Shown: positions 1 through 8,417, numbered from the stretch's first letter. The stretch is 35,204 nucleotides of DNA from Putridiphycobacter sp045110285 (GCA_045110285.1 JBGCGA010000080.1:1-35204); one strand, 5' to 3'. Notes: generated by a model from the sequence alone, not told the origin. A program made the numbers and translations.

Positions 1-1
1 A

Positions 2-463
2 GAAGGAAATATTTCAACTGAATGCTATGCTGTAATTAGTGGTTGTGTGCGAGAATACTATATTAAGGATGGGGTAGAAAAAACCACAGCATTTTTCACT
101 GAAGGTCAATCAGTCAATTCTTTTTCAAGCTATACCAACCAAGTTCCATCAAAGCATTATTTGGAATGTTCTGAAAATTGTATTCTTACAGTTGGCAATC
201 AAAATTTAATTGATGAAATGTGTAAACGCATTCCTAGGCTAACGAAATTCATAAAAAGTGAAGTAGAAAAGGAAGCAGGATCTCTTCAAGAGAGAATGGC
301 CTTTTTTATGACCTCTTCACCTGAGCAACGATTTTCAGATTTATTGGAGAATAATCCTAGCCTTTTGAGTCGAGTTCCACAACATCAAATTGCAAGCTAC
401 TTAGGAGTAACTCCTGAATCATTAAGCAGAATAAAAAAAAGAACTCACCTGCGAAAAAAATGA
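2..463 (+). CDS. Crp/Fnr-family transcriptional regulator (5' partial)
   Basis: The reading frame is open from base 2, so the gene starts outside the window; a GTG at 47 is an internal valine rather than the start. The visible part (about 153 residues) begins inside a cyclic-nucleotide-binding-type beta roll (YAVISGCVREYYIKDG), continues through the dimerisation helix and ends in a winged helix-turn-helix (QHQIASYLGVTPESLSRIKK). This order is typical of the short Crp/Fnr regulators common in Bacteroidota. No Fe-S cysteine cluster is visible in the part present. The effector and target genes cannot be told. It converges on the DUF4386 operon, with about 30 bp between stops. Confidence 0.9.
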   Translation, partial: EGNISTECYAVISGCVREYYIKDGVEKTTAFFTEGQSVNSFSSYTNQVPSKHYLECSENCILTVGNQNLIDEMCKRIPRLTKFIKSEVEKEAGSLQERMAFFMTSSPEQRFSDLLENNPSLLSRVPQHQIASYLGVTPESLSRIKKRTHLRKK

Positions 464-465
464 CT

Positions 466-490
466 TTTTAAGATGTCGTTTTTCTTAAAA
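466..490. terminator. AT-rich hairpin between convergent genes
   Basis: A perfect 8-bp inverted repeat, TTTTAAGA (466-473) and TCTTAAAA (483-490), lies 2 bases after the Crp/Fnr stop and just before the stop of the leftward DUF4386 gene. T-rich sequence follows on the + strand. Position and symmetry fit a bidirectional terminator, but the stem has little G/C and would be weak. Confidence 0.35.
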
Positions 491-492
491 TA

Positions 493-1143
493 TTATTTTT
501 TTCTCCCTCCTTTTATCAAAAGCCAAATTGCTAATCCAAACTCCCCTAAAGCCATAGGCAAAGCTAAAAATAATTCAGTATTTGTAGCAAGTGATGAATT
601 AGGAATAGTCAGCTTAAGCAGATGAACAACTAGGTAGCAAACACCTGCAAATACTGTTAAATACCAAATAACTTTTGGAATTATTTGGTGTAATTTCATA
701 AGCCATCCAATCAGTAAAATATGAAATCCGAATATCACCAAACCTACATTCCATATTGTTTGAAACTGCTTAAAATTCGAGTTGATAGTTTGATTTTTAA
801 GCTCAGTAGCATTCATGTTTATGACTAAGTAATAGGTAGCTATTGCGAATATTACGGTATATATAACTCTAATGATTCCAGCTGCTAAAGATATTTTTCT
901 ATTGTCATCTTCAAAATACTTGTATAAGCCATAGGAAACAATTATATCTAAAATTAAAATTAGCACTATTCCAACTAGCATACTTTTATACAATGATTGA
1001 TGGCTTAGAATGTCCCCCTTTAGAAGTTCTAATTTGTCCACATGATAGAATTCAGGATAGGCATAACCAAATACATACCCGGCAATTATTGTCATTAAAA
1101 TCAATGATACTCCAACTGAAATTGCTAATCTTCTATCTTTCAT
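493..1143 (-). CDS. DUF4386-family integral membrane protein
   Basis: A 216-aa protein with about six hydrophobic segments (roughly residues 8-28, 50-72, 85-108, 130-150, 156-178 and 190-210). The pattern GLYKYFEDDNRKISLAAGI followed by IRVIYTVIFAIATYYL, and the later FGFHILLIGWLM, fit DUF4386 membrane proteins, whose function is unknown. The start overlaps the end of the upstream DUF4386 gene by 11 bp, so the two are probably translated together. They look like paralogues, though similarity between them is limited by eye. It is the last gene of a leftward three-gene operon. Confidence 0.75.
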   Translation of the reverse strand: MKDRRLAISVGVSLILMTIIAGYVFGYAYPEFYHVDKLELLKGDILSHQSLYKSMLVGIVLILILDIIVSYGLYKYFEDDNRKISLAAGIIRVIYTVIFAIATYYLVINMNATELKNQTINSNFKQFQTIWNVGLVIFGFHILLIGWLMKLHQIIPKVIWYLTVFAGVCYLVVHLLKLTIPNSSLATNTELFLALPMALGEFGLAIWLLIKGGRKK

Positions 1144-1699
1144 ATTTTTCTCTTTTTAAAATTAACCAAATGGCAAAAGTTACTTCCCATAACCCTCCCA
1201 GAATAAGTAAATACATGCTCCATTCTTTACCAAACAATTCCATTAAAAATCCAAAGGTAAAAAACGTGTATCCTATTATTCCCCACATGGTTAACCATTT
1301 AGGTGTAATATCATTTTTATAAAAAACATAACATAATGGTATGCTCCCAATACCTAACGACAGCATAGCTATGAAATAGCCATAATCTAAAGAAAAAGAC
1401 ATAACTGTAAAAAGACTTAATACAATACTAAGCAGACCAATTGCCTCAATAACCCTAGAGAAAAGGTATAGGTTTCCAACAAAAATATTAAACTTTATCG
1501 TCGTTTTTCTTAGTAAAGCTCCAATGAAAACAACTATTATTGAATTAATTACAATCATTGAGGTACCTAAGTATTTTTGAGACACCACCTCACTTTCGAA
1601 TAAATTTCGTCCTATTCCATAAAATAAAAACGCTAATAAAAATAAAGCGCCAACTATTCTGGCTTTATTAACTTGATTTAAGGTGTTATTCTGATCCAT
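1133..1699 (-). CDS. DUF4386-family integral membrane protein
   Basis: A 188-aa protein with about six membrane segments. The N-terminus (NKARIVGALFLLAFLFYGIG) is the usual opening of DUF4386 proteins, where a short polar segment precedes the first helix. It sits 30 bp downstream of the secreted alpha/beta hydrolase on the same strand and overlaps the next DUF4386 gene by 11 bp, giving an operon hydrolase - DUF4386 - DUF4386. No promoter-like TAnnTTTG was seen in the 30-bp gap, which supports co-transcription. The biochemical role is unknown. Confidence 0.8.
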   Translation of the reverse strand: MDQNNTLNQVNKARIVGALFLLAFLFYGIGRNLFESEVVSQKYLGTSMIVINSIIVVFIGALLRKTTIKFNIFVGNLYLFSRVIEAIGLLSIVLSLFTVMSFSLDYGYFIAMLSLGIGSIPLCYVFYKNDITPKWLTMWGIIGYTFFTFGFLMELFGKEWSMYLLILGGLWEVTFAIWLILKREKYER

Positions 1700-1729
1700 A
1701 TGGTATTTGATTTTATTTGTAGTTAGCCT

Positions 1730-2650
1730 CTATTTATGGAAAAACTCAAGAATATTCTCATTCACTTCTTTATAGTTGTCAGGATATAAATCATGACCAT
1801 ATTTCTCATAAACTATTAATTTTGAATTCTCTAATCCTGCTGCTGTAGTTCTTACATCTGCAATAGAATATCCAATATCCCTTTTTCCAGAAATAATCAA
1901 GGTTGAAACTCTAATTTCATTCAATCTTTCTTTAAAATCCATTTCGCAATCAGCCTTTACTGTTACTTGAAAATCATTAGGGCATTCGATATCTTTTAAC
2001 AAACTTCTCCCCATCATTCTCATCATAGCTTTATACATGCTTAGTTTAAAACCTTTATCATATACCGCTTCCAAAAGAGTTGACATGGTTTTTCCATACT
2101 TTTCTTGTGCAAAATATTTAGCTGCTTGCTTTTCAAGTTCTTTACCTTTTTCGTTTAACCTATATGCCGCTGAAATGATTACAACCTTGTTGATAACATC
2201 AGGAAAACTTGCAGCAAGGCTCAAGCCGATTTGGCCACCAGTGGATACACCAACAACATTTACCTTGGTTTTAAATTGATTTGTAATTAGTACACCATAG
2301 TCATTGGCCATATCGTCAATCGAATACCCTTCAATCAAATTAGGTTTTCTGCCAATTTGATAAACCGAATATTCTTTATAAAACTCCATATTCTGTTGGA
2401 CGAATAATTTTAAAAGAAATCCATCAAGTGGTTTGTGATCAAAAGAGAGAGCCTCAATGTGGATTAGAATTTTATCTCCTGTACCAACTTTAGTATAAGG
2501 CTGACCATTGTAAAAATATCCTGTTTCTACATCAAAACCTTTAACAACTTGATTCAAAACTTTAGTACTTTCTTGAGTAAAGCCCAATAAAGGAAAAAGC
2601 AATGTGACTACTAATAAAAGTGAATAGTAATTATTAATTAATTTTTTCAT
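1730..2650 (-). CDS. Secreted alpha/beta hydrolase
   Basis: A 306-aa protein with an N-terminal signal peptide (about residues 1-25, ending GFTQ), so it is probably periplasmic or exported. The nucleophile elbow is G-V-S-T-G with Ser136. A likely acid is Asp258 in ISGKRDIGYS and the base His286 in YGHDLYP, so the catalytic triad is complete and in family order. The substrate is unknown; an esterase or lipase-like role is possible. It is the first gene of a leftward operon with two DUF4386 membrane proteins and is divergent from the beta-lactamase-like gene. A TAnnTTTG element lies about 20 bp upstream of the start. Confidence 0.85.
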   Translation of the reverse strand: MKKLINNYYSLLLVVTLLFPLLGFTQESTKVLNQVVKGFDVETGYFYNGQPYTKVGTGDKILIHIEALSFDHKPLDGFLLKLFVQQNMEFYKEYSVYQIGRKPNLIEGYSIDDMANDYGVLITNQFKTKVNVVGVSTGGQIGLSLAASFPDVINKVVIISAAYRLNEKGKELEKQAAKYFAQEKYGKTMSTLLEAVYDKGFKLSMYKAMMRMMGRSLLKDIECPNDFQVTVKADCEMDFKERLNEIRVSTLIISGKRDIGYSIADVRTTAAGLENSKLIVYEKYGHDLYPDNYKEVNENILEFFHK

Positions 2651-2670
2651 TTATCTTAGAGATCTTTTTA

Positions 2671-2678
2671 CAAAGGTA
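2671..2678 (-). promoter_or_regulatory. Candidate Bacteroidota -7 element for the hydrolase/DUF4386 operon
   Basis: Read on the - strand the bases are TACCTTTG, an exact TAnnTTTG match, about 20 bp upstream of the hydrolase start codon. A well-spaced -33 TTG is not obvious: the nearest upstream TTG is about 14 bp away. Confidence 0.4.
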
Positions 2679-2807
2679 GATTTCTAATTAATCAAATCCA
2701 TTGACTTTAGATAAGAACGCATTAAAATAATAAAGTCTTTACCCAAATGTAAAAAGCATTAAAAACGACTTTTTACGCAATCGTAGGCAATAATATCACA
2801 GAAACAT

Positions 2808-4433
2808 ATGAACAAAATATTTTTACTATCAGTACTAATATCAATTAATACAACTTTTGCTCAAACGAATTCGTTTTCAAATAAATCATTTGAAGCAGAT
2901 TCTATTTTTCAATCATACTGTAATCCTAAAGAGCCCGGAATGGCTATCGGGGTTGTTCAAGATGGAAAAGTTATCTATAAAAGCTCGAAAGGAATCGCTG
3001 ACCTTTCAAATCGCCTTTCAATAACTGATTCAACAGTATTTAATATTGCTTCTGTTTCCAAACAATTTACAGCACTTATGGCTCTTATTGCAGAGCAAGA
3101 AGGAAAACTGAAGTTAAGTGATGACATCAGGAAGTATCTACCTGAATTAAAAAGTATACCTAATAAAATTACAATTAAGCAACTTGCCAATCATACACAC
3201 GGATTACCAAATTATTCCGACTTGACTGCAATGATGGGGTTTGACTTGGCTACCCCAATTAGCAATGAGCAAGCAGTCGAAACAATCTTGGACGCAAAAC
3301 AAGTAAATTTTAAAGCGGGCACACAATATCAATATGGTAATTCGGGATTTATGCTTCTTGCCGAAATATTAAAACGTGTTTACAAAAAACCATTTCCGAA
3401 ACTTTTAAAGGAAAAAATTTTTGAACCACTCAATATGACTCAAACCGCAGTAATTGATGACCCTGATATTATTGTGAATAACAAGGCAATTGCCTATAGA
3501 AAGAATGACGGTTCCTTTTCTGAACATTTGAATAGGCAAATGGAATGTGGTTCATCAAATATCTATACAACATTGAATGATTTCATAAAATGGAGCGTTA
3601 ATTTTCAAATTCCAAAAGTAGGAACTTCAAGTCAAATCAAGCGCTTAACAACAAAAACAGTGTCTATATCTAAAGACGGTGATTTGGGGTATGGTTTAGG
3701 TTATCTTACTGAGACGTACAAAGGACTTAAAACTGTTTTTCACGGTGGCGGAACTGCAGGATATCGCGCATACATTTTACACGTTCCAGAACATAACTTA
3801 TCCATAGTCACATTAGGAAACAAAGAAAGTTTTGACGGATTACTCGTAATTAAGGACTTATTAGAATTGTATTTTAAAGATTACTTAGCACAACCAAATC
3901 CTGTAAAGACATTAAACTCTTCAAAAGAACTAAAGAAATTTGGAGGTGTTTACAAAGCTCAACCTGGCCAATATTGGACCATTAAAACGGATGATAAAAA
4001 CCTTTATTTTGGAGATGATACGAACCCGCTACCAAAGGTTGGTAATAACAAATATGAATTTTATCTCCCAACCTCTTACCTCACTTTTCACTCCAATTCA
4101 ATGGAATTTAGAATAGCTGACTTCAACTATCACTATGAAAAAGTAGATTTTAATGCACCTTCATTAAGTAAAAAAGAGTTAGAAAAATATGTTGGCATCT
4201 TTAAAAATGAGGAATTTAATACATTCTATGAACTTCTAATAATCGAGGGTAATCTTATAGCTAAACATCTAACAAATGGAGAGATTACATTGCACCCATT
4301 ATCAAAAAATAGTTTTTATGCTAAGTATCCCTTAGGAGAATTAAACTTTCTACTAAACTCGAAAGAGGAAGTAAATGGATTTATTTTATTGGGCACAAAC
4401 CTTAATAACATAAAATTCATAAAGATAAATTAA
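2808..4433 (+). CDS. Secreted serine beta-lactamase-family hydrolase (class C / PBP4*-like)
   Basis: A 541-aa protein with a signal peptide (about residues 1-19, ending TFAQ). It has the three active-site motifs of the serine beta-lactamase/D-Ala-D-Ala peptidase fold: SxxK at Ser82-Lys85 (ASVSKQF), YxN at Tyr176-Asn178 (QYGNSGF) and HGGG at 312-315 in place of KTG. The HGGG variant is common in esterase or peptidase-like members (EstB/PBP4*-type), so antibiotic resistance should not be assumed. After the catalytic domain (about residues 30-360) come roughly 180 residues that look like two lipocalin-like beta domains (about 375-450 and 455-541), usual for long Bacteroidota members. It stands alone and is divergent from the preceding operon. 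Confidence 0.9.
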   Translation: MNKIFLLSVLISINTTFAQTNSFSNKSFEADSIFQSYCNPKEPGMAIGVVQDGKVIYKSSKGIADLSNRLSITDSTVFNIASVSKQFTALMALIAEQEGKLKLSDDIRKYLPELKSIPNKITIKQLANHTHGLPNYSDLTAMMGFDLATPISNEQAVETILDAKQVNFKAGTQYQYGNSGFMLLAEILKRVYKKPFPKLLKEKIFEPLNMTQTAVIDDPDIIVNNKAIAYRKNDGSFSEHLNRQMECGSSNIYTTLNDFIKWSVNFQIPKVGTSSQIKRLTTKTVSISKDGDLGYGLGYLTETYKGLKTVFHGGGTAGYRAYILHVPEHNLSIVTLGNKESFDGLLVIKDLLELYFKDYLAQPNPVKTLNSSKELKKFGGVYKAQPGQYWTIKTDDKNLYFGDDTNPLPKVGNNKYEFYLPTSYLTFHSNSMEFRIADFNYHYEKVDFNAPSLSKKELEKYVGIFKNEEFNTFYELLIIEGNLIAKHLTNGEITLHPLSKNSFYAKYPLGELNFLLNSKEEVNGFILLGTNLNNIKFIKIN

Positions 4434-4440
4434 TACTATT

Positions 4441-4563
4441 GCCAACACGGTGGATAGGTAATAGCGGTTTACGTTATAGGGCAAAAAATAAAACAAAAGT
4501 CAGTGCAAAACAGAAAGGTTTTGCGAATAGAAACCCTACACTTATCATAAACAAATCGTTAGC
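4441..4563. repeat. Nested imperfect palindrome, attC-like or dispersed repeat
   Basis: This 123-bp intergenic element has three nested inverted pairs. The ends are GCCAAC (4441-4446) and GTTAGC (4558-4563). Middle arms are 4453-4470 (GATAGGTAATAGCGGTTT) and 4531-4546 (AAACCCTACACTTATC), paired with bulges. The inner hairpin is GCAAAAC (4505-4511) and GTTTTGC (4518-4524), perfect, with a 6-nt loop. Length and architecture resemble integron attC sites (RYYYAAC ... GTTRRRY), but the end boxes match that consensus only partly and no integrase is present. An overlapping short open frame at 4439-4627 is rejected as a gene. Confidence 0.6.
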
Positions 4564-4656
4564 TACAATAAAAAACACTCAACTAGAAAAAAAAATAATA
4601 AAGTGTAATAAAACTAGCGTTTGCTAATCTAAAGAGTAAATCATAAAAACATTTAC

Positions 4657-5535
4657 ATGAAAATATTAGCAATTCTATCACTTACCCTTATAGTCTGGAA
4701 TGGTGTATTCGCCCAATCTATCTTACAATCGTATCCATTTAACGTAGAAATTGAAGGGGAAGGAAAACCTATCATACTTATTCCAGGAATTTCGTGTTCA
4801 GGTGCCGTTTGGAAAGAAACAACAGACTCGCTCAAAGACAAATTTGAATGCCACATTTTAACTTTAGCAGGCTTTAACAATCAAAAGCCAATAGATTTGG
4901 AACACGGTTACATCTCTTCAATCAAAGAAGGTATTATAAAGTACGTTAGTACTGAACTATCTGCAAAACCAATCATTGTTGGCCACAGTTTAGGTGGCTT
5001 CATATCCATGTCAATTGCATGTTCAGAACCTGAAATACTGTCGCAACTAATATTAGTCGATTCCTATCCTTTTTTGCCATCTGCATTTAATCCAAATACT
5101 ACAAAAGAGAGTGTGCTGCCTCAAGCAAAACAGAGGCAAGAAGCTACGATCATTTTACCCGACAGTTTGTTTTATAAGCAAGAAATGATGAAATTAGAAA
5201 CAATGATTACAAATAAGGATAACATCAAGGTAGCATCAGAATGGTTGATGAAATCTGATAGGGAAACAATTACACAAGCCGTATTTGAAATGATGACAAT
5301 GGATTTAGGAAATGAAATTGAAAATATTAAAGTTCCTATATTGCTACTTGGCAGTTGGTATGGATTAAGGAATTATGGAATTACCAAAGATTTTGTGTCC
5401 TCAAGCTTTGTCAATCAATTCTCAAAAGCAAAAGACTGTACAATAGCAGTAGCTGACACATCAAAACATTTTATCATGTGGGATCAACCAATATGGTTTA
5501 TTGAAAAAATTAAATCGTTCATTTCTTATGACTAG
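4657..5535 (+). CDS. Secreted alpha/beta hydrolase
   Basis: A 292-aa protein with a signal peptide (about residues 1-20, ending VFAQ). It has the oxyanion-side IPGISCSG motif, the nucleophile elbow GHSLGG with Ser111 and the C-terminal His271 (SKHFIMWDQP). The acidic residue is not clear: the usual position after strand beta-7 (LLLGSWYG) lacks an obvious Asp. The end overlaps the following ECF sigma-factor gene by 8 bp (ATGACTAG), so this exported hydrolase heads an operon with a sigma factor, a membrane protein and a second hydrolase. Substrate unknown. Confidence 0.85.
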   Translation: MKILAILSLTLIVWNGVFAQSILQSYPFNVEIEGEGKPIILIPGISCSGAVWKETTDSLKDKFECHILTLAGFNNQKPIDLEHGYISSIKEGIIKYVSTELSAKPIIVGHSLGGFISMSIACSEPEILSQLILVDSYPFLPSAFNPNTTKESVLPQAKQRQEATIILPDSLFYKQEMMKLETMITNKDNIKVASEWLMKSDRETITQAVFEMMTMDLGNEIENIKVPILLLGSWYGLRNYGITKDFVSSSFVNQFSKAKDCTIAVADTSKHFIMWDQPIWFIEKIKSFISYD

Positions 5536-6025
5536 AAAAGACGAAAAATTTAAGCAAATTCATAAAGATTCGAAAGATAAAATATATAGATTATGTTTAA
5601 GCTTTGTCGGGAATAAAGCAGATGCAGATGATTTGTTTCAAGAGATTTATATTAAGGTTTGGAAAAACTTAGACGGTTTTAAAAATGAAAGTAATATCAA
5701 TACTTGGATCTATAGAATAGCTACTAATACTGCATTACTTCAACTTAATAAAAAAAGTAAATCAAATAAAAGAGTGAGTCAAATTGCCCCTGAAAATTTA
5801 AACAAGGCCATTGAAGAAAGTGAAGTAAGCCTTTATGGTGAGATTGAAATAAATAAATTACAGCAAGTCATATTTTCACTAAAAAAAATTGATCGTGTAA
5901 TTATCCATCTGGTACTAGAGGATAATAGCTACGGTGACATTGCGGAAATTACGGGATTAAATGTATCAAATGTTGGCGTAAGAATTAATCGAATTAAAAA
6001 GACGTTAGCTAAAAAAATGAAATAA
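5528..6025 (+). CDS. ECF-type RNA polymerase sigma-70 factor
   Basis: The ATG at 5528 gives 165 aa (MTRKDEKFKQ...); a TTG at 5501 in the same frame would add nine residues lying inside the preceding gene and is less likely. Region 2 covers about residues 12-85, with ADADDLFQEIYIKVWKNL and the promoter-melting helix INTWIYRIATNTALLQLNKK. Region 4 covers about 105-165, with the helix-turn-helix SYGDIAEITGLNVSNVGVRI. It overlaps the upstream hydrolase by 8 bp and is followed after 2 bp by a small membrane protein, the place where an anti-sigma factor usually sits. Confidence 0.9.
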   Translation: MTRKDEKFKQIHKDSKDKIYRLCLSFVGNKADADDLFQEIYIKVWKNLDGFKNESNINTWIYRIATNTALLQLNKKSKSNKRVSQIAPENLNKAIEESEVSLYGEIEINKLQQVIFSLKKIDRVIIHLVLEDNSYGDIAEITGLNVSNVGVRINRIKKTLAKKMK

Positions 6026-6027
6026 TC

Positions 6028-6621
6028 ATGGACGAAATAAAGAAATGGAAAGATATGTACCAAAAACAAGAAGTGAATACAACTAACGCAGATACATTAA
6101 TCGAACGGTTGAATAGAATAGAACTAAATGTGAAAAGAAGAAGACGTCTATTAATAATTGTTTCTGGAATTTTAATTATTAGTGCAATTATTAGATTATC
6201 TGAATTCGAAAATAAGTTTTTTATTATTGCATTTGTTTTAGTTGGCATAGCAATAGCAATGAAACTGTCTTTACTTTATAGAGGGAAGTATGATGTAGTA
6301 AATAATGAGTCGGAATTCAATAATCAAAGCTTCATTAAAGATCATATTAGTAAATTAAAAGAAAAAATCACTTTTGAAAAAAAACATCTATTGTTTTTTT
6401 TGATAATATTGATTGCTGGATTGAACTGTACTTTAGTTGGAATGTACGATAAAGGAACTATTTTTAATTTTGAATTTAATGAAAGTAACAGGATTTATAT
6501 CCACTTATCCACGCTAGTAATATTTCTTGCTGGGTACTATGTAAACTTAAAGAAAATTGAACGTTATAAAAAAAATATTTTAGAATTAATTAAAGATTTG
6601 GAAAGTCAAGATAAGGAATGA
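6028..6621 (+). CDS. Four-helix membrane protein, possible anti-sigma factor
   Basis: A 197-aa protein with two pairs of hydrophobic helices (about residues 37-55, 62-82, 118-137 and 151-170), separated by a charged loop and flanked by charged ends. I do not recognise a named domain and see no zinc-binding HxxxCxxC anti-sigma motif. Its place, 2 bp after the ECF sigma gene and overlapping the next hydrolase by the 4 bases ATGA, makes a role in holding or signalling to the sigma factor plausible. That is inference from context only. Confidence 0.6.
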   Translation: MDEIKKWKDMYQKQEVNTTNADTLIERLNRIELNVKRRRRLLIIVSGILIISAIIRLSEFENKFFIIAFVLVGIAIAMKLSLLYRGKYDVVNNESEFNNQSFIKDHISKLKEKITFEKKHLLFFLIILIAGLNCTLVGMYDKGTIFNFEFNESNRIYIHLSTLVIFLAGYYVNLKKIERYKKNILELIKDLESQDKE

Positions 6622-7277
6622 AAGTATATTTAATACCAGGGTTAGGATTTGATCACAGGATTTTTGAAAGACTCGAACTAAATAAAATTGATTTCGAGTA
6701 CCTCAATTGGATTGATCCGAAAAAAAACGAGACTATTAAGGATTATGCAATTAGGTTTTCGGATAGAATTGATGATAAACTGAAAGAAATTGTTTTGGTA
6801 GGACATTCCTTAGGTGGAATTATTGCGCAGGAGATTGCTGCGATTAAATCAGTTCGTAAAATAATTTTGATTTCGTGTATAAAGTCACGCAAGGAGTTGC
6901 CGTTGCATTTTAGAATAGTGAAACCACTTAGAATACATAAGTTTTTTTCAAAAAAACTAACAGCGAAAACGATTAAATATTGGGGGAAAAACCATGATTA
7001 CGAAACACCAGAAGAGCAAGAGTTAGTTGTTGACATGGTGAGCAAGCAATCAAATAACTACTTAAGATGGGCACTAAAACAATTGTCTGTTTGGAAAAAA
7101 CCAGAGGTAGATTCTGGGACGAAAATATTTCAAATTAATGGGGGGTTAGATAAGACTTTCCCATTAAAATTGATTGTGCAACCCAATGAGATAGTTAAAA
7201 ATGGTGGTCATTTTATGGTCTATAAACATTCAAAAATAATTAGCACATTAATTGTGAAAGAAATAGCTAGTTTTTGA
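6618..7277 (+). CDS. Cytosolic alpha/beta hydrolase
   Basis: A short (219 aa) alpha/beta hydrolase without a signal peptide. Motifs are IPGLGFDHR near the oxyanion hole, the nucleophile elbow VGHSLGG with Ser64, Asp178 (NGGLDKTFP) and His198 (NGGHFMVY), so the triad is complete. The start codon overlaps the stop of the upstream membrane protein (ATGA), implying translational coupling within the sigma-factor operon. It is the last gene of that operon and is followed by an inverted-repeat element at 7289-7356. Substrate unknown. Confidence 0.85.
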   Translation: MKVYLIPGLGFDHRIFERLELNKIDFEYLNWIDPKKNETIKDYAIRFSDRIDDKLKEIVLVGHSLGGIIAQEIAAIKSVRKIILISCIKSRKELPLHFRIVKPLRIHKFFSKKLTAKTIKYWGKNHDYETPEEQELVVDMVSKQSNNYLRWALKQLSVWKKPEVDSGTKIFQINGGLDKTFPLKLIVQPNEIVKNGGHFMVYKHSKIISTLIVKEIASF

Positions 7278-7288
7278 TAAATACTGAA

Positions 7289-7356
7289 GCTAACAATATG
7301 CAAATTTCATAGCTGTTTCGTACCTTACAGCAACGCAAATTTGCTCAACCGTGAGC
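7289..7356. repeat. Nested imperfect inverted repeat, attC-like or terminator
   Basis: A 68-bp hairpin-forming element starts 12 bp after the hydrolase stop. The arm GCTAAC...GCAAATTT (7289-7307) pairs imperfectly with AAATTTGC...GTGAGC (7337-7356), and the inner arms GCTGT (7312-7316) and ACAGC (7327-7331) pair perfectly. Two-stage arms with mismatches recall attC sites; a structured terminator is the simpler alternative, but no T-tract follows. Confidence 0.45.
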
Positions 7357-7375
7357 AATTAAAAGCATAACCAAA

Positions 7376-8383
7376 ATGAGCTATAGATACATCAGTATTA
7401 AAGAATTTGGAGGTTCTGAGGTTTTGCAGTTAGAGACAGAGGAAAGACTTCCAGAACCAAATCAAGGTGAGGTAAGGATAAAAGTGCAAGCGACTAACAT
7501 CAATTTTACTGACACGTTAATCCGCAGAGGTGTTTATCCTGATGTAAAACAGAAGCCTCCAATTACGCCAGGTTATGACATGGTTGGAATTGTAGACAAA
7601 CTCGGTGCAGGAGTTACCGATTTTAAAGAAGGACAAAAAGTAGCAGAACTTACCATTATAGGCGCCTATTCAGAGTATATTATTCTCCCTGCGAAACAAT
7701 TAATTGCCGTACCCGAAGAGGTAAATTCAGCTGATGCGGTCTCAATGATTTTATCTTATGTGACAGCTTACCAAATGTTGACTCGATCTGCCAAGGTTAA
7801 AGAAGGAAGCAAAATTCTTATTCACGGAGCAGGTGGAGCTGTTGGAAGTGCCTTACTACAAATTGGCTCTATTTTAAAGCTGAAAATGTATGGAACTGCA
7901 TCAGCAGACCAGCATGACTTCTTGAAAGGATTAGGCTGTCAACCAATTGATTATAAATCTGAAGATTTTGTTAAGGTAGTCAAGCGTTTGGAGCCAAATG
8001 GACTTGATGCCATCTTTGACCCCTTTGGTGGAGACCACTTTAAGCGTTCTATTAAAACGCTTAACAAAAAGGGAAAACTAGTTGCATTTGGAGATTACAA
8101 TGCAAAAACGCAAATGGAATTGATTAAGAGTTTTTTACGTGTTAAAATTTGGAATTTTGCCCTTTGGATGCCTTCTACCAACTTCTACTCCATTGGTTCA
8201 TGGCATAAAAAGCATCATGATTGGTTTGACAATGACTTAAAAAAGCTTTTCGTCCTTCTATCTGAAAACAAACTGAAACCATTGGTATCCAAAACCATCA
8301 AATTAGAGGAAGCTAGAGAAGCCCATGAATTAATCGAAAGAGGAGGATTAAAGGGAAAACTAATTATACTAATGAATAACTAA
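7376..8383 (+). CDS. NAD(P)-dependent quinone oxidoreductase-like MDR enzyme
   Basis: A 335-aa medium-chain dehydrogenase/reductase, full length for the zeta-crystallin/quinone oxidoreductase branch. The GroES-like N-terminal half includes NINFTDTLIRRGVYP and PPITPGYDMVG. The cofactor motif HGAGGAVGSALLQIG (Gly-rich loop at residues 151-157) opens the Rossmann domain. The Cys/His ligands of zinc alcohol dehydrogenases are absent at the expected positions, which fits the zinc-less NADPH-dependent quinone or enone reductases. It stands alone between two intergenic inverted repeats. The physiological substrate cannot be read from sequence. Confidence 0.88.
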   Translation: MSYRYISIKEFGGSEVLQLETEERLPEPNQGEVRIKVQATNINFTDTLIRRGVYPDVKQKPPITPGYDMVGIVDKLGAGVTDFKEGQKVAELTIIGAYSEYIILPAKQLIAVPEEVNSADAVSMILSYVTAYQMLTRSAKVKEGSKILIHGAGGAVGSALLQIGSILKLKMYGTASADQHDFLKGLGCQPIDYKSEDFVKVVKRLEPNGLDAIFDPFGGDHFKRSIKTLNKKGKLVAFGDYNAKTQMELIKSFLRVKIWNFALWMPSTNFYSIGSWHKKHHDWFDNDLKKLFVLLSENKLKPLVSKTIKLEEAREAHELIERGGLKGKLIILMNN

Positions 8384-8417
8384 AAAAAAACTGCTCACAA
8401 CAAAACCTATACGCAAT

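Noticed and set aside
2808..4433. True antibiotic-resistance beta-lactamase
   Set aside because: HGGG replaces KTG and two lipocalin-like C-terminal domains are present, which points to esterase/peptidase-like members.
4439..4627. 62-codon open frame after the beta-lactamase-like gene
   Set aside because: It lies almost wholly on the nested palindrome at 4441-4563, and its protein is basic low-complexity sequence without family resemblance.
5501..5527. TTG start extending the sigma factor by nine residues
   Set aside because: The ATG at 5528 gives a normal ECF N-terminus and a short 8-bp overlap; the extension would overlap the hydrolase further.
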